Shown here in pieces: positions 51,947-60,736 of a DNA stretch of 64,000 nucleotides (the first letter of the stretch is position 1; every line of letters starts with the position of its first letter). The translations under genes were made by a program, and so were the position numbers. The notes beneath the pieces were generated by a model that was not told the origin of the DNA, made no database searches, and was given only the letters and a program-made list of their open reading frames with translations. Origin of the DNA: Gordonia malaquae NBRC 108250. GTDB lineage: Bacteria > Actinomycetota > Actinomycetes > Mycobacteriales > Mycobacteriaceae. The stretch is taken from positions 62,001-126,000 of the forward strand of contig NZ_BAOP01000002.1 in the NCBI RefSeq assembly GCF_000344135.1, in the 5' to 3' direction.

Positions 51947-53364
51947 CGGACGAGTACCTCTCCCAACGTGTGGGCGAACTCCACCGCGTCCCGACCGGTC
52001 AGGCGTGCGTAGTTCAGAACCAGACCTGACACACGCCGCTCCGCGGACTGACTGCTCAACGACCGAGCCCGCCATCCTGTCGCTTCCAGTGCGGCGACGA
52101 CGCTCTCGTCGTCGCAATCGGTCAGCAGGACGCATAGGTGCAGGCCCGCTTCGACTCCGGTGACCGCAAGATCGGGGCACGCCTCGGCGAGCGCCGCGAC
52201 CAACTTCGAGCGGCGGTCGCTGTACACCCGAGCCGCCCGCGCCAGGTGACGATCCATCGCACCCGAGGTGATGAATTCGGCCAACGCGTCAGCGGGCAAC
52301 GCCGACGGACCACGTCGGTGGACAGCGAGCCAGCGCTGGACGTCGCGAGTCAGCTCGCCGGGCGGGAGACACCACGCCACCCGCAGGTCCGGCGACACCG
52401 ACTTCGACGACGTCCCGACGTACGCCACGTGCTCACGTCCGCCGGGCAGTGTGGCCAGAGCAGGCAACGGCGCCACGCCATAGCGGAACTCGCCGTCGTA
52501 GTCGTCCTCGACGATCAACGATCCGGTTCGGCGCGCCCACTCGACCAGAGCGACCCGACGGTCGACGCTCATCCGGTGCCCCAGCGGGTACTGGTGGGCC
52601 GGCGTGATGAAGACGATTCCCGGTTCGTCGCCGAGCCTGGAGGCGTCCATGCCGTCGGGATCGGCCGGGTGGAACCGCACGTCGAGGCCCTGCTCTCGAG
52701 CCATCAGCAGAGCCCCTCGGTACCCGGGGTCCTCGATGTGGAACTGGATCTGCGACGGCGTCCGCCCATCGCTTCGGGATGTCGAGAACGCCCAGCACAG
52801 CGCCGCGATCGACGAACGTGAACTGTCGAACAGCAGCGGCTCAGCGGCAGACAATCCGCGATGCCGCCGCAGGTGGACGGCAAGCGCCGCCTGGAGAGCC
52901 GGACTCGGTTCGTCCCAGGGATTGAGCCCGGACAGCCCGGCGGATGCGGCGGCCCGAACCGCCCGGCGCCACGCCTGGTCGTCCACCAACGTCGCATCCG
53001 GGACACCCGGCCGCAGGTCGCGGCGTGACCGTCCACGACGCGGTGCGACGACGCCGCGCGTCTGGGGCACGCCGCGTCCGCGGGTACGAGCCCCCGCGCG
53101 GGCCGCTTGCGTCGCTCCTGCGCTCACCTTGGTGCCGGAGCCGTGTTCGGCGGAGACGAATCCGGCCGCAGCCAATTCGTCGAACGCCCGGACCACGGTC
53201 CCCCTCGAGAGACCTGTCTGCTGTGCGAGTACACGGCTTGACGGAATGGTGTCGCCGTCGACAAGCACGCCGTCGGCGATCTGGTCGATGATCGCATTCA
53301 CGAGATCCTCGGATCCGGTGACACCGGGCAGCATCAGTGATCCGGAACCACGTGAGCGAGCCAT
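51898..53364 (-). CDS. MocR/PdxR-type transcriptional regulator
   Basis: The 488-residue fusion has a GntR-type winged helix (TIPSSRVLAQQTGLSRGTVVRAFDEL) at residues about 20-80, a linker of about 40 Arg-rich residues, and an aspartate-aminotransferase-fold domain with the PLP lysine in YVGTSSKSVSPDLR. It should bind PLP and control genes through direct-repeat sites. The ATG at 53364 was chosen because it directly precedes the ARSRGSGS start and gives the family's length. It is divergent from the AlaT-like gene, with AAGTGG motifs between them. Confidence 0.88.
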   Translation of the reverse strand: MARSRGSGSLMLPGVTGSEDLVNAIIDQIADGVLVDGDTIPSSRVLAQQTGLSRGTVVRAFDELAAAGFVSAEHGSGTKVSAGATQAARAGARTRGRGVPQTRGVVAPRRGRSRRDLRPGVPDATLVDDQAWRRAVRAAASAGLSGLNPWDEPSPALQAALAVHLRRHRGLSAAEPLLFDSSRSSIAALCWAFSTSRSDGRTPSQIQFHIEDPGYRGALLMAREQGLDVRFHPADPDGMDASRLGDEPGIVFITPAHQYPLGHRMSVDRRVALVEWARRTGSLIVEDDYDGEFRYGVAPLPALATLPGGREHVAYVGTSSKSVSPDLRVAWCLPPGELTRDVQRWLAVHRRGPSALPADALAEFITSGAMDRHLARAARVYSDRRSKLVAALAEACPDLAVTGVEAGLHLCVLLTDCDDESVVAALEATGWRARSLSSQSAERRVSGLVLNYARLTGRDAVEFAHTLGEVLVRHRPRKPPSMPPTPAS

Positions 53365-53390
53365 GCGTCGAGAGTATTCCAATGATCGAC

Positions 53391-53440
53391 AAGTGGTCCT
53401 ACTAAATCTCGCATTTGTGGATCTATCTGATCATCCACTT
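53391..53440. promoter_or_regulatory. MocR/PdxR-type binding sites
   Basis: Three related half-sites lie in the 95-bp divergent spacer: AAGTGGTCCTA (53391-53401), TTGTGGATCTA (53415-53425) and an inverted AAGTGGATGA (53440-53431). They resemble the AAGTGG..TA sites of corynebacterial PdxR regulators (from memory). The arrangement of a regulator and a divergent PLP enzyme is typical of MocR autoregulation. Confidence 0.5.
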
Positions 53441-53459
53441 ACCGTGTGAAATGAGAACC

Positions 53460-54680
53460 ATGACGATGTACAAACAGTCTCACCGCCTCCGCGACGTCCG
53501 CTACGACGTCCGCGGCCCGATTCTCACCGAGGCCATGCGCCTCGAAGCCGACGGCCACGACGTGCTGCGCCTCAACCTGGGGAACATGCGCCCGTTCGGG
53601 CTCGAGGCGCGACCCGAGATCGTCGACGCTGTCGCAGCAGGCCTGAACCGGGCACAGGCGTACTCCGATTCACGCGGGATCCCCGAAGCCCGCGAGGCCG
53701 TCGCCGCCCACTACCGCAAGCACGTCGGCGACACCGTGTCCGCCGACGACGTGTTCCTCGGCAACGGAGTGAGCGAGCTCATCACGCTGACACTCCAGGC
53801 GCTGGTCAACCCAGGCGACGAGATCCTGGTCCCCGCGCCGGACTATCCGACGTGGACCGGCGCGGTGAACCTCACCGGCGGGGTGCCGGTCCACTATCTG
53901 GCGGACGAATCGAACGGCTGGAACCCGTCCGTCGAGGACATCGAGTCAAAGGTCACGCCGCGAACGACCGCGCTCGTGATGATCAATCCGAACAATCCGA
54001 CCGGTGCCGTCTACAGCGAGGAGACGGTCCGCGGGATCGCCGATGTCGCGCGCCGCCACGGCCTCGTTCTGCTCAGCGACGAGATCTACGAGGATCTGGT
54101 CTTCGACGACGCCCGCCATCACCACGCCGCGCGCACGGCGGGCGACGACGTCCTGTGCCTGACATTCGGCGGACTCTCGAAGTCTTATCGGGTCTGCGGC
54201 TACCGAGCCGGATGGGTCGTCGCGACAGGTCCGCTCGACCGCGCCGGTGATCTCCTCGAGGGGATCACGCTGCTGTCGAACATGCGGGTCTGCCCGAACG
54301 TCGTCGGACAGCACGCGATCCCGGTCGCTCTCGCGCAGGGCTCGACCCTCGGCTCCGACGTCATCGACCCCGGCGGCGCCCTGGCGCGCAAGTTGAAGCG
54401 AACGTCGGCCGCTCTCAACGCCATCCCCGGAGTGAGCTGCGTTCCACCCCGGGGGGCTCTTTACTGCTTCCCCCGACTCGACACGGACATGTTCGGCATC
54501 GACAGCGACGAAGCCCTCGTGCTCGATCTATTGCGGACCGAGCACGTCCTCGTCACGCACGGCACCGGCTTCAACTGGCCCGAACCCGACCACTTCCGGA
54601 TCGTGTGCCTCCCCGACGACGACGTGCTCGACTGGGCCGTCGAATCGATCGCCGCCTACCTGGACCGTCGACGGCGGTGA
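53460..54680 (+). CDS. alanine aminotransferase AlaT-like
   Basis: The 406-residue class I aminotransferase aligns well with Corynebacterium AlaT: YDVRGPILTEAMRLE, FLGNGVSELITLTLQALVNPGDEILVPAPDYP, MINPNNPTGAVYS, the PLP-lysine segment FGGLSKSYRVCGYRAGW and LVTHGTGFNWPEPDHFR. It would convert pyruvate plus glutamate to alanine plus 2-oxoglutarate, or use valine. ATGs at 53451, 53460 and 53466 are all possible starts; 53460 is used. Being divergent from MocR suggests PLP-linked control. Confidence 0.83.
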   Translation: MTMYKQSHRLRDVRYDVRGPILTEAMRLEADGHDVLRLNLGNMRPFGLEARPEIVDAVAAGLNRAQAYSDSRGIPEAREAVAAHYRKHVGDTVSADDVFLGNGVSELITLTLQALVNPGDEILVPAPDYPTWTGAVNLTGGVPVHYLADESNGWNPSVEDIESKVTPRTTALVMINPNNPTGAVYSEETVRGIADVARRHGLVLLSDEIYEDLVFDDARHHHAARTAGDDVLCLTFGGLSKSYRVCGYRAGWVVATGPLDRAGDLLEGITLLSNMRVCPNVVGQHAIPVALAQGSTLGSDVIDPGGALARKLKRTSAALNAIPGVSCVPPRGALYCFPRLDTDMFGIDSDEALVLDLLRTEHVLVTHGTGFNWPEPDHFRIVCLPDDDVLDWAVESIAAYLDRRRR

Positions 54681-54691
54681 AGCGCCGCGCG

Positions 54692-55552
54692 TCAACGCAC
54701 CTTTGTGACGTCATCGTGAAGGTCGGATGGCCGACGCAGGAGTCGATGCGGACGCCATGTTCGGGTGTCCTCATCCCACGGTCGAATGAGCAGCCACAGC
54801 CACGTGAACGAGCCGAACCTGACAAGGGCATTCACTCGGGCGGCGCGGATGGTCGAAGCCGATGCACCACGTGCCTTGACCGTTCTCACGTTCCCCGTGA
54901 TGTACCTGAGGTTTCGAATCGGCGACGCACGGAGAGTCCGCACCGACGTCTTCACCTTCATGTTCGGGTCGAGAAAGATCTTCTTGCCGCGCTCGGTCAG
55001 GGCCAGGCTGAGATCGAAGTCCTCCCAGACGTCCTGCCTACGCGTCACCGAGTCTCGAACCGCATGCCATGCCGTCTTGCGCAGCGCGTGGTTGGGACCG
55101 GAGAACGAGCTCACCTCGATCCCGTCAGCTGCTGCGGCAGGCAGCGGCCGCTCGGCGAACATGGGGAACGGAGGGACCTCGTACATCGTCGCGACGCCGC
55201 CGACTGCTGCGAACTCGGCGCCCCGTTCGCTGGTGAAGAACGACTCGATCGCCTCCACCCATCGGGAATCCACCCGGGTGTCGGCATCGGTCCGAGCGAT
55301 CACATCCCCCGACGCCGCGTCGTAGCCCGCGGCACGAGCGGCATGGCATCCGGGCTCAGGCTCGTGGATCAGACGGACGGTCGGATGTGCCGCGGCGATC
55401 TCAGCGACGATGGCGGCCGACTCGTCGGTCGAGTTGTTGTCGACGACGAGGATCTCGTCGGCCGCACGAGTCTGGTCGATGAGCGCATCAAGGCACGAGG
55501 CGATCTCGTCCTGCTCGTTGTACATCGGAATCACAACACTGATCGCGACCAC
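54692..55552 (-). CDS. GT2-family glycosyltransferase
   Basis: The 286-residue GT-A enzyme has AISVVIPMYNEQDEIASCLDALIDQT, a VVDNNSTDESAAI nucleotide-sugar site, the DxD-type RTDADTRVD and an acceptor-site WEDFDLSLALTERGK. It starts at GTG, as the strand AISVVIP should be near the N-terminus. It has no clear membrane anchor except a weak hydrophobic stretch (SFTWLWLLIRPW) near the C-terminus. The acceptor is unknown. Its 3' end lies 12 bp from the convergent aminotransferase. Confidence 0.82.
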   Translation of the reverse strand: MVAISVVIPMYNEQDEIASCLDALIDQTRAADEILVVDNNSTDESAAIVAEIAAAHPTVRLIHEPEPGCHAARAAGYDAASGDVIARTDADTRVDSRWVEAIESFFTSERGAEFAAVGGVATMYEVPPFPMFAERPLPAAAADGIEVSSFSGPNHALRKTAWHAVRDSVTRRQDVWEDFDLSLALTERGKKIFLDPNMKVKTSVRTLRASPIRNLRYITGNVRTVKARGASASTIRAARVNALVRFGSFTWLWLLIRPWDEDTRTWRPHRLLRRPSDLHDDVTKVR

Positions 55553-55751
55553 AGTTCCCCCACGTTCCCCGACTGACTGTTCCCTGCGGATGTTACGGAC
55601 ATTCCACCGCCGACAAAGCTCACGTGACTGAGCGCACAGCAGGTTCATCCAAACCGACTATGGTCTCGAACAGTCAGATCGAATTGATTTGGACATCAGT
55701 CGCGCTGCCAGGAGGCCGGATCCCTGTCGAGCACGCCGTGGAACCGTCGGT

Positions 55752-56663
55752 TCACTCTGTCTGATCGCGAGCGACATACGTTTTGACCGCGCCGAGGACC
55801 ACTCCGGCCGCATCTGCGACCCGGTCCTGTCGTTCCATCGACTCCCGTCGAATCGCGAGGAACACGGTGTTGATCGGAGGCTCGTCCACCTCGTGGACCT
55901 GGATCAGTCGACCCGACCTGAGTTCGTCGGCGACAAGATACCGAGGAAGCACTGATATTCCGCGCCCGCTGACGACAGCGGCCTTCACCGCGACGAGGTC
56001 GGGGACCACGACACTCGCATCGAAGACGGGCTCGGCAGCGAACACGGTGTTCCAATACCGCCGGATGATGGCGAGTTCCCGGTTGAAGGCCACGAACGGC
56101 GCCGCCGACAGTTCGGCGAGTGAGCCCACCGGAACGTCGAGGCGCGGAGAGGCGACCAAGACGAGCTCCTCGTCGGCGATCGGCGACACGGCGAACGTGG
56201 CGCCTCGGGGCCGCACCGTCGACACGACCATGTCGACCGACCCCGCTTCGAGTGCCTGGAGGAGAGCGGCGGACGAGTCGGGAACATATCTGATCCGGGG
56301 AAGACGGTCGCCGACACCGCCGAGCGCTGGGATCAGGCAGGTGACGAGGAACTCGTGGGGACCTCCCACAACCACTTCGCGGAGACCTGTCGCCGACGCC
56401 TCATCGGCCACGATCCGGTCGATCTGATCGAGGTGGACCGCCAGTTGACTCGCGAGTTCCCGACCGAACACCGTCGGTTCCGCACCTGTTGTCGTGCGGA
56501 CGAACACGTCGCGTCCGAAGTGCTCTTCCAGATTCCGGATGTGCGACGTCACCGTCGGCTGCGAGAGTCCGCTCCGAGACGCGGCTTCGCTGAACGTTCC
56601 CGCGCGGAAGACGTGGAGAAACGTTCCGAGCTGATCGAGCGACGGACGGCGGGCGGGAGGCAC
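55752..56663 (-). CDS. LysR-family transcriptional regulator
   Basis: The 303-residue regulator has the LysR helix-turn-helix at residues 7-65 (LGTFLHVFRAGTFSEAASRSGLSQPTVTSHIRNLE) and a two-lobe effector domain (SVDMVVSTVRPRG and FVAFNRELAIIRRYW). It lies next to the spc junction, before the terminator of the rpsN operon, reading in the same direction. No operon partner is adjacent; its target is unknown. Confidence 0.86.
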   Translation of the reverse strand: MPPARRPSLDQLGTFLHVFRAGTFSEAASRSGLSQPTVTSHIRNLEEHFGRDVFVRTTTGAEPTVFGRELASQLAVHLDQIDRIVADEASATGLREVVVGGPHEFLVTCLIPALGGVGDRLPRIRYVPDSSAALLQALEAGSVDMVVSTVRPRGATFAVSPIADEELVLVASPRLDVPVGSLAELSAAPFVAFNRELAIIRRYWNTVFAAEPVFDASVVVPDLVAVKAAVVSGRGISVLPRYLVADELRSGRLIQVHEVDEPPINTVFLAIRRESMERQDRVADAAGVVLGAVKTYVARDQTE

Positions 56664-56695
56664 CCGACAATCATCCCACGACTTCCGGAAAGCGC

Positions 56696-56728
56696 CTCGG
56701 CCCCGCCTCCAGAGGAGACGGGGCCGAG
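56696..56728. terminator. terminator of the proximal spc half
   Basis: Arms 56696-56710 and 56714-56728 pair at 14 of 15 positions with a 3-nt loop. The minus-strand side is followed by GCGCTTTCCGG. The hairpin lies 42 bp after the rpsN stop and 32 bp before the LysR start, and marks the break point of the split spc operon. Confidence 0.75.
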
Positions 56729-56770
56729 AACATGAAGTTCCGTGTGCGGACGCTCAGCGCCCGCGAGAAG

Positions 56771-56956
56771 TCACCAGCTGGACTTCTGCACACCCGGCAG
56801 CTCGCCGGCGTGAGCCATGTCACGCAGGCAGATGCGGCACAGGCCGAACTTGCGGTAGACCGAGTGCGGGCGGCCGCACTTGTTGCAGCGCGTGTAGGCA
56901 CGCACGGCGAACTTCGGCTTCTTGGCGGCCTTGTTGACCAGAGCCTTCTTTGCCAT
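56771..56956 (-). CDS. rpsN: 30S ribosomal protein S14, zinc type
   Basis: The 61-residue S14 type Z reads [20 protein letters not shown] and has two CxxC motifs (TRCNKCG and CRICLRD) for one zinc ion. It ends SGVQKSSW-like GVQKSSW. It follows rplE by one base. In an intact spc operon rpsH would come next, but here the transcript ends. Confidence 0.97.
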   Translation of the reverse strand: MAKKALVNKAAKKPKFAVRAYTRCNKCGRPHSVYRKFGLCRICLRDMAHAGELPGVQKSSW

Positions 56957-56957
56957 G

Positions 56958-57536
56958 TCAGTTGTCCTTAGCGTTGTTGTCCTTGAACGGGAAGCCCAGG
57001 GCACGCAGCAGCGCGCGGCCTTCCTCGTCGTTGGTGGCCGAGGTGACGACGGTGATGTCCATGCCGCGCGGCCGGTCGATGTTGTCGATGTTGATCTCGT
57101 GGAACATCGACTGCTCGGTCAGGCCGAACGTGTAGTTGCCGTTGCCGTCGAACTGACGGTCGCTCAGACCGCGGAAGTCGCGGATACGCGGGAGGGCGAT
57201 CGACACGAGGCGGTCGAGGAACTCCCACATGCGGTCGCCGCGAAGCGTGGTGCGGGCGCCGATCGGCATGCCCTCACGCAGCTTGAACTGTGCGATCGAC
57301 TTGCGTGCGCGACGGATCTCCGGCTGCTGGCCGGTGATCAGAGCGAGATCGGCGACAGCGCCGTTGATGAGCTTGGCGTCACGGGCGGCGTCGCCGACAC
57401 CCATGTTGACGACGACCTTGACGACGCCCGGAATCTGCATCACGTTGGCGTAGTTGAACTCGCTGTTCAGCGAGTCCTTGATCTCGGCGCGGTAGCGCTG
57501 CTTGAGGCGAGGCTGAACCTTCTCAGATGCGGTCAT
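56958..57536 (-). CDS. rplE: 50S ribosomal protein L5
   Basis: The 192-residue L5 has [38 protein letters not shown]-like [18 protein letters not shown] and the C-terminal [20 protein letters not shown]. It binds 5S rRNA and contacts P-site tRNA. Two bases separate it from rplX. Confidence 0.97.
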   Translation of the reverse strand: MTASEKVQPRLKQRYRAEIKDSLNSEFNYANVMQIPGVVKVVVNMGVGDAARDAKLINGAVADLALITGQQPEIRRARKSIAQFKLREGMPIGARTTLRGDRMWEFLDRLVSIALPRIRDFRGLSDRQFDGNGNYTFGLTEQSMFHEINIDNIDRPRGMDITVVTSATNDEEGRALLRALGFPFKDNNAKDN

Positions 57537-57538
57537 GT

Positions 57539-57856
57539 TCAGATGTCCTTCCCGGTCTTGCGCGAGATGCGGACCTTCTTGCCGGTCTCTTCATCAACGC
57601 GGTATCCGACGCGGGTCGGGTTGCCCTCGGAGTCCACGACCATCACGTTCGAGACGTGGATCGGGGCTTCCTGGGTCACGATGCCGCCGGAGCTGGCACC
57701 GCGCTCGTTCGCCGACTCAGCGACGTGCTTCTTCATGCGGTTGACGCCCTCGACGAGGACCTTGTCGCGCTGCGGGTAGGCCTCGATGACCTTGCCCTTG
57801 GCGCCCTTGTCCTTGCCGGACACGATGATGACGGTGTCACCCTTGTGGACCTTCAT
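57539..57856 (-). CDS. rplX: 50S ribosomal protein L24
   Basis: The 105-residue L24 has the KOW motif [21 protein letters not shown] and then [15 protein letters not shown]. It starts early assembly of the 50S subunit. Three bases separate it from rplN. Confidence 0.97.
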   Translation of the reverse strand: MKVHKGDTVIIVSGKDKGAKGKVIEAYPQRDKVLVEGVNRMKKHVAESANERGASSGGIVTQEAPIHVSNVMVVDSEGNPTRVGYRVDEETGKKVRISRKTGKDI

Positions 57857-57859
57857 GAA

Positions 57860-58228
57860 TCAGATCACCTCCGGTGCGAGCGAAACGATCTTCATGAAGC
57901 GCTTGTCGCGAAGTTCGCGGCTGACCGGTCCGAAGATGCGGGTACCGCGGGGGTCGGTCTCGTTCTTGAGGATGACTGCGGCATTCTCGTCGAACTTGAT
58001 GTACGAGCCGTCTGCACGACGGCGCTCCTTGACGGTGCGAACGATGACGGCCTTGACGACCTCACCCTTCTTCACGTTGCCGCCGGGGACGGCATCCTTG
58101 ACGGTGGCGACGATGACGTCACCAACGCCGGCGTAACGCCGCGACGAACCGCCGAGCACGCGGATGCAAAGGATTTCCTTCGCACCGGTGTTGTCGGCGA
58201 CGCGCAGGCGGGATTCCTGCTGAATCAC
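57860..58228 (-). CDS. rplN: 50S ribosomal protein L14
   Basis: The 122-residue L14 begins [20 protein letters not shown] (the start is GTG in a GACAAGCAGTG context) and ends [12 protein letters not shown]. It lies at the intersubunit bridge. It is the first gene of the proximal spc half and has its own promoter, with a leader of about 165 bases; rpsQ and the S10 operon are not adjacent. Confidence 0.97.
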   Translation of the reverse strand: MIQQESRLRVADNTGAKEILCIRVLGGSSRRYAGVGDVIVATVKDAVPGGNVKKGEVVKAVIVRTVKERRRADGSYIKFDENAAVILKNETDPRGTRIFGPVSRELRDKRFMKIVSLAPEVI

Positions 58229-58319
58229 TGCTTGTCTCCTTGACCTGGATTTCTATGCCCGCCGGATTTCCGACCCGACGCGCACGGTCTGTCGCCACCA
58301 AAACATGCGCCTCCCTGGA

Positions 58320-58329
58320 ATTTCTCCGC
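58320..58329 (-). repeat. leader motif shared by rplN and rpsH
   Basis: ATTTCTCCGC (minus-strand GCGGAGAAAT) is identical to 30381-30390 in the rpsH leader. It may be a common leader element of the two split spc halves or a chance match. Confidence 0.3.
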
Positions 58330-58385
58330 GGAAAGCAGATCGACCCCAATGGGTTCGCAAGTCGGTTCGCGGTGCACGCACCGCA

Positions 58386-58427
58386 GGCAACCGCTCAAGT
58401 GTAGGCGAATGTCCCGGTCAGGGCCAA
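58386..58427 (-). promoter_or_regulatory. rplN (proximal spc) promoter
   Basis: Minus-strand TTGGCC (58422-58427) and TACACT (58398-58403) are spaced by 18 bp. The 20 bases from 58405 to 58386 match those before rpsH (30535-30516) at 18 positions. The start would be about 165 bases upstream of rplN. It lies between the membrane-protein gene end at 58439 and rplN. Confidence 0.62.
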
Positions 58428-58438
58428 ATTCGACGGCT

Positions 58439-59503
58439 TCACACAGGTTGGTCGGCGCCGTCGAGCTCACGCAGGGTCACACCGCCGTCGGACGCGACGG
58501 TGATCGTCGCGAAGGTCTGTCGCCCTTCGGGGAGCAGTCGGACGGTCACGTGGTCGCCGCTCGACGAGTCGAGAAGTGTCGCGACGACCACGGCTCGCGC
58601 GCGGTCGAGTCGCCCGTCCCCGTCCTCCGACCCCGACAGTGCGGCTCGATCGCCCCGATCGTCGAGCAGGACCACCCGCACGTTCCGTTCCCGCGCGGTC
58701 CAGACCGCGTCGGCGACTGCCGGTACGTCGAGCCCCGGCGCCCTGATCCGGTCCCGGAGCTGCGCTTCGACGAGGCGGCAGTGGACCAGCTCCGCGTCGT
58801 CGAGCGCGCCGCCTGCGGCGATGCGCCGCAGCAGGGGTCGGACACGATCGTCGAGTCGGGCCAGTTCGTGATCCCGGATGGCGCGGACCGCGAGCGCCTT
58901 GCTCTCCCGCGTCGCCTGCCTGCGCAGCGCGAAGATCTGTTCCGCGCGGGGACCGATGATGGCCGCGAAGACGGTCATCATCACGAGTATTCCGAGATTG
59001 CCGCTCTGCGGTTCCGTGACGTAGTGAAGGGCGTCTGCGCGTTGCCGCCCGAGCACACCGAGAACCACGGTGACCAGCCCGAACGACACCCACCCGCTCA
59101 CGACGCGCCCCCGCAGGCAGAACAGCGCGCCGATCACCGCGGTCGCGCCCGCGAACGGCATCATCGCACCTCGGTCGACCGGGACGATGGCCCAGACGAA
59201 CGCTGCGGCGGCACCCACTTCGGCTATCACTGCCCCACCAGTCGCCCATGATGCCGCCGGCGTGCCCGGCGCGAACAACAACAGCCCGAACGCAACACCG
59301 ATCGCACCGAACATCACCAGGTAGAGCCAGGTCCGCTCGACGCCACCGCTCATCAGGCCCAACATGAGGAACACCGCCCAGGTGGTCCCCAACGCGACAA
59401 CGGCGAAACCCGACTGCAGGCCGATGACGGCCGACGTGTCTTCACGTTGATCGGACTGCCACCAGCGCCGTTCCTCCGGCGGTTCGATCAGGGCCGCGTC
59501 CAT
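58439..59503 (-). CDS. membrane partner of histidine kinase (paralogue 1)
   Basis: The 354-residue protein has an N-terminal membrane domain with five to six helices, then a cytosolic region from about residue 195. It contains ELARLDDRVRPLLRRIAAGGALDD, EAQLRDRIRAPGLDVPAVADAVWTAR and DGGVTLRELDG. It resembles a sensor kinase in shape but has no recognisable ATPase N, G1 or F boxes. Its closest relative in the window is the protein at 61676-62755, also paired with a histidine kinase. The two genes overlap by 16 bases. It is probably a sensor or phosphorelay partner (inference). Confidence 0.75.
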   Translation of the reverse strand: MDAALIEPPEERRWWQSDQREDTSAVIGLQSGFAVVALGTTWAVFLMLGLMSGGVERTWLYLVMFGAIGVAFGLLLFAPGTPAASWATGGAVIAEVGAAAAFVWAIVPVDRGAMMPFAGATAVIGALFCLRGRVVSGWVSFGLVTVVLGVLGRQRADALHYVTEPQSGNLGILVMMTVFAAIIGPRAEQIFALRRQATRESKALAVRAIRDHELARLDDRVRPLLRRIAAGGALDDAELVHCRLVEAQLRDRIRAPGLDVPAVADAVWTARERNVRVVLLDDRGDRAALSGSEDGDGRLDRARAVVVATLLDSSSGDHVTVRLLPEGRQTFATITVASDGGVTLRELDGADQPV

Positions 59504-60723
59504 GACACCTCGATCATGGTTCCGGTGCCGGGCGTGCTCCGCACACTCGCTCGGCCGCCGGGCAGGGTCTCCAGCCTGCGGCGCACGCTGAGCGCCAAGC
59601 CGAGGCGGTCCACAGCGACGGCCGAAGGGTCGAAGCCCACGCCGTCGTCGATGATCGCAACACCCACATGGTCGGCGTCGACGGTGATCACCACGGCGCG
59701 TTCGGCGTCCGGCCCGGCATGGACAGCACTGTTGCGCACGGCTTCTCCGACCGCTTCAGCGAGTGCACGCACGGCAGCCGCAGGCACCCCGCCGGACATG
59801 GAGCGCAGCGTGGACCCGTCCGGCACGTTGACCACGGTGTCGACCTGAGGATCGATGACGGTCCGCAGACGAGCGACCGTCTCCATGTGTGAAACGTGTT
59901 CGTCGTCGTACACGTGGTCGTCGGCCAGGGCGTCGAGCCGGTCGAGGGCGGACGCCGCCAAGGCGGCGACTCGCGGGTCGCTCGGATCCGATCCTGCTGC
60001 CACGAGCGTGGAGATCACATGGTCGTGGATGAGCCCGTCGAAACGGGCGAGTTCAGCGTTCCGGACGTGCGCTTCGACAAGCGCGGCCGCATTCGATCGA
60101 GATCGGTCCAGCGCCGCGCCCGACCGCACCACCATCACCGCCGTGCACACGAACAGCGTTGTGAACACGACGCCGAACACCGCTTCACGAACCATGTCGG
60201 CTACATCCGGAGGATCCTGGTGAGCGAGTGCCACGTACGCGGCTATGGATTTGCCGAGCACGAGGAACCCCAGCGACTGCGGAATCGTGCAGACCAGGCA
60301 CGCGGCGACGGCGGTCAGTCCGACGAAGTCGAGCATCCAGATCGCCGGCAGCGGCGACGAACCGATTCCTGCAGCTCCCCACACCAGCCCGGCAGCGACC
60401 ACCCCGACCTGCGACAGCAGGACCCAGACCGTGATCCACCGCACCTGCGCGGTGACGAACCGTGTGCCGAGCAGCATCAGCCCCGGCCCCATCCCCAGAG
60501 CCACGCCGACGGGCGGATACCACGCGGCGACGGTCGACTCGGCTTGCGCGACCATCATCGGCACGGTGATCAACGCGTACACGACGTATCCGCCACCGAC
60601 GAACGTCGCCATCACCACCAGGATGCGCACGTGCTCACTCGCATCGACACGCAGACGGCTCCGCCCGCGACCTGAGAAGTCAGGTTGCGGGCGGAGCCGA
60701 GTCAGCGTCTGTGCGGTCACCAC
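59488..60723 (-). CDS. membrane histidine kinase (cassette 1)
   Basis: The 411-residue protein has six to seven N-terminal helices, then a dimerisation region with ELARFDGLIHDHVISTLVAAG. The HD-V motif provides the candidate phospho-acceptor histidine. A HATPase_c domain follows with the N box EAVGEAVRNSAVHAG, G1 IIDDGVGFDP and G2-like GTGTMIEV. The layout is that of the DesK/NarL-type (HisKA_3-like) kinases. A LuxR-type gene without receiver lies 13 bp upstream and the membrane partner is coupled downstream. Confidence 0.85.
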   Translation of the reverse strand: MVTAQTLTRLRPQPDFSGRGRSRLRVDASEHVRILVVMATFVGGGYVVYALITVPMMVAQAESTVAAWYPPVGVALGMGPGLMLLGTRFVTAQVRWITVWVLLSQVGVVAAGLVWGAAGIGSSPLPAIWMLDFVGLTAVAACLVCTIPQSLGFLVLGKSIAAYVALAHQDPPDVADMVREAVFGVVFTTLFVCTAVMVVRSGAALDRSRSNAAALVEAHVRNAELARFDGLIHDHVISTLVAAGSDPSDPRVAALAASALDRLDALADDHVYDDEHVSHMETVARLRTVIDPQVDTVVNVPDGSTLRSMSGGVPAAAVRALAEAVGEAVRNSAVHAGPDAERAVVITVDADHVGVAIIDDGVGFDPSAVAVDRLGLALSVRRRLETLPGGRASVRSTPGTGTMIEVSWTRP

Positions 60724-60736
60724 AGAGACAATGGTG

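Noticed and set aside
30326-56770. Integrated mobile element or genomic island within the spc operon
   Set aside because: No integrase, transposase, tRNA target or flanking direct repeats were seen, and base composition looks the same as the neighbours. The genes are typical chromosomal metabolism.
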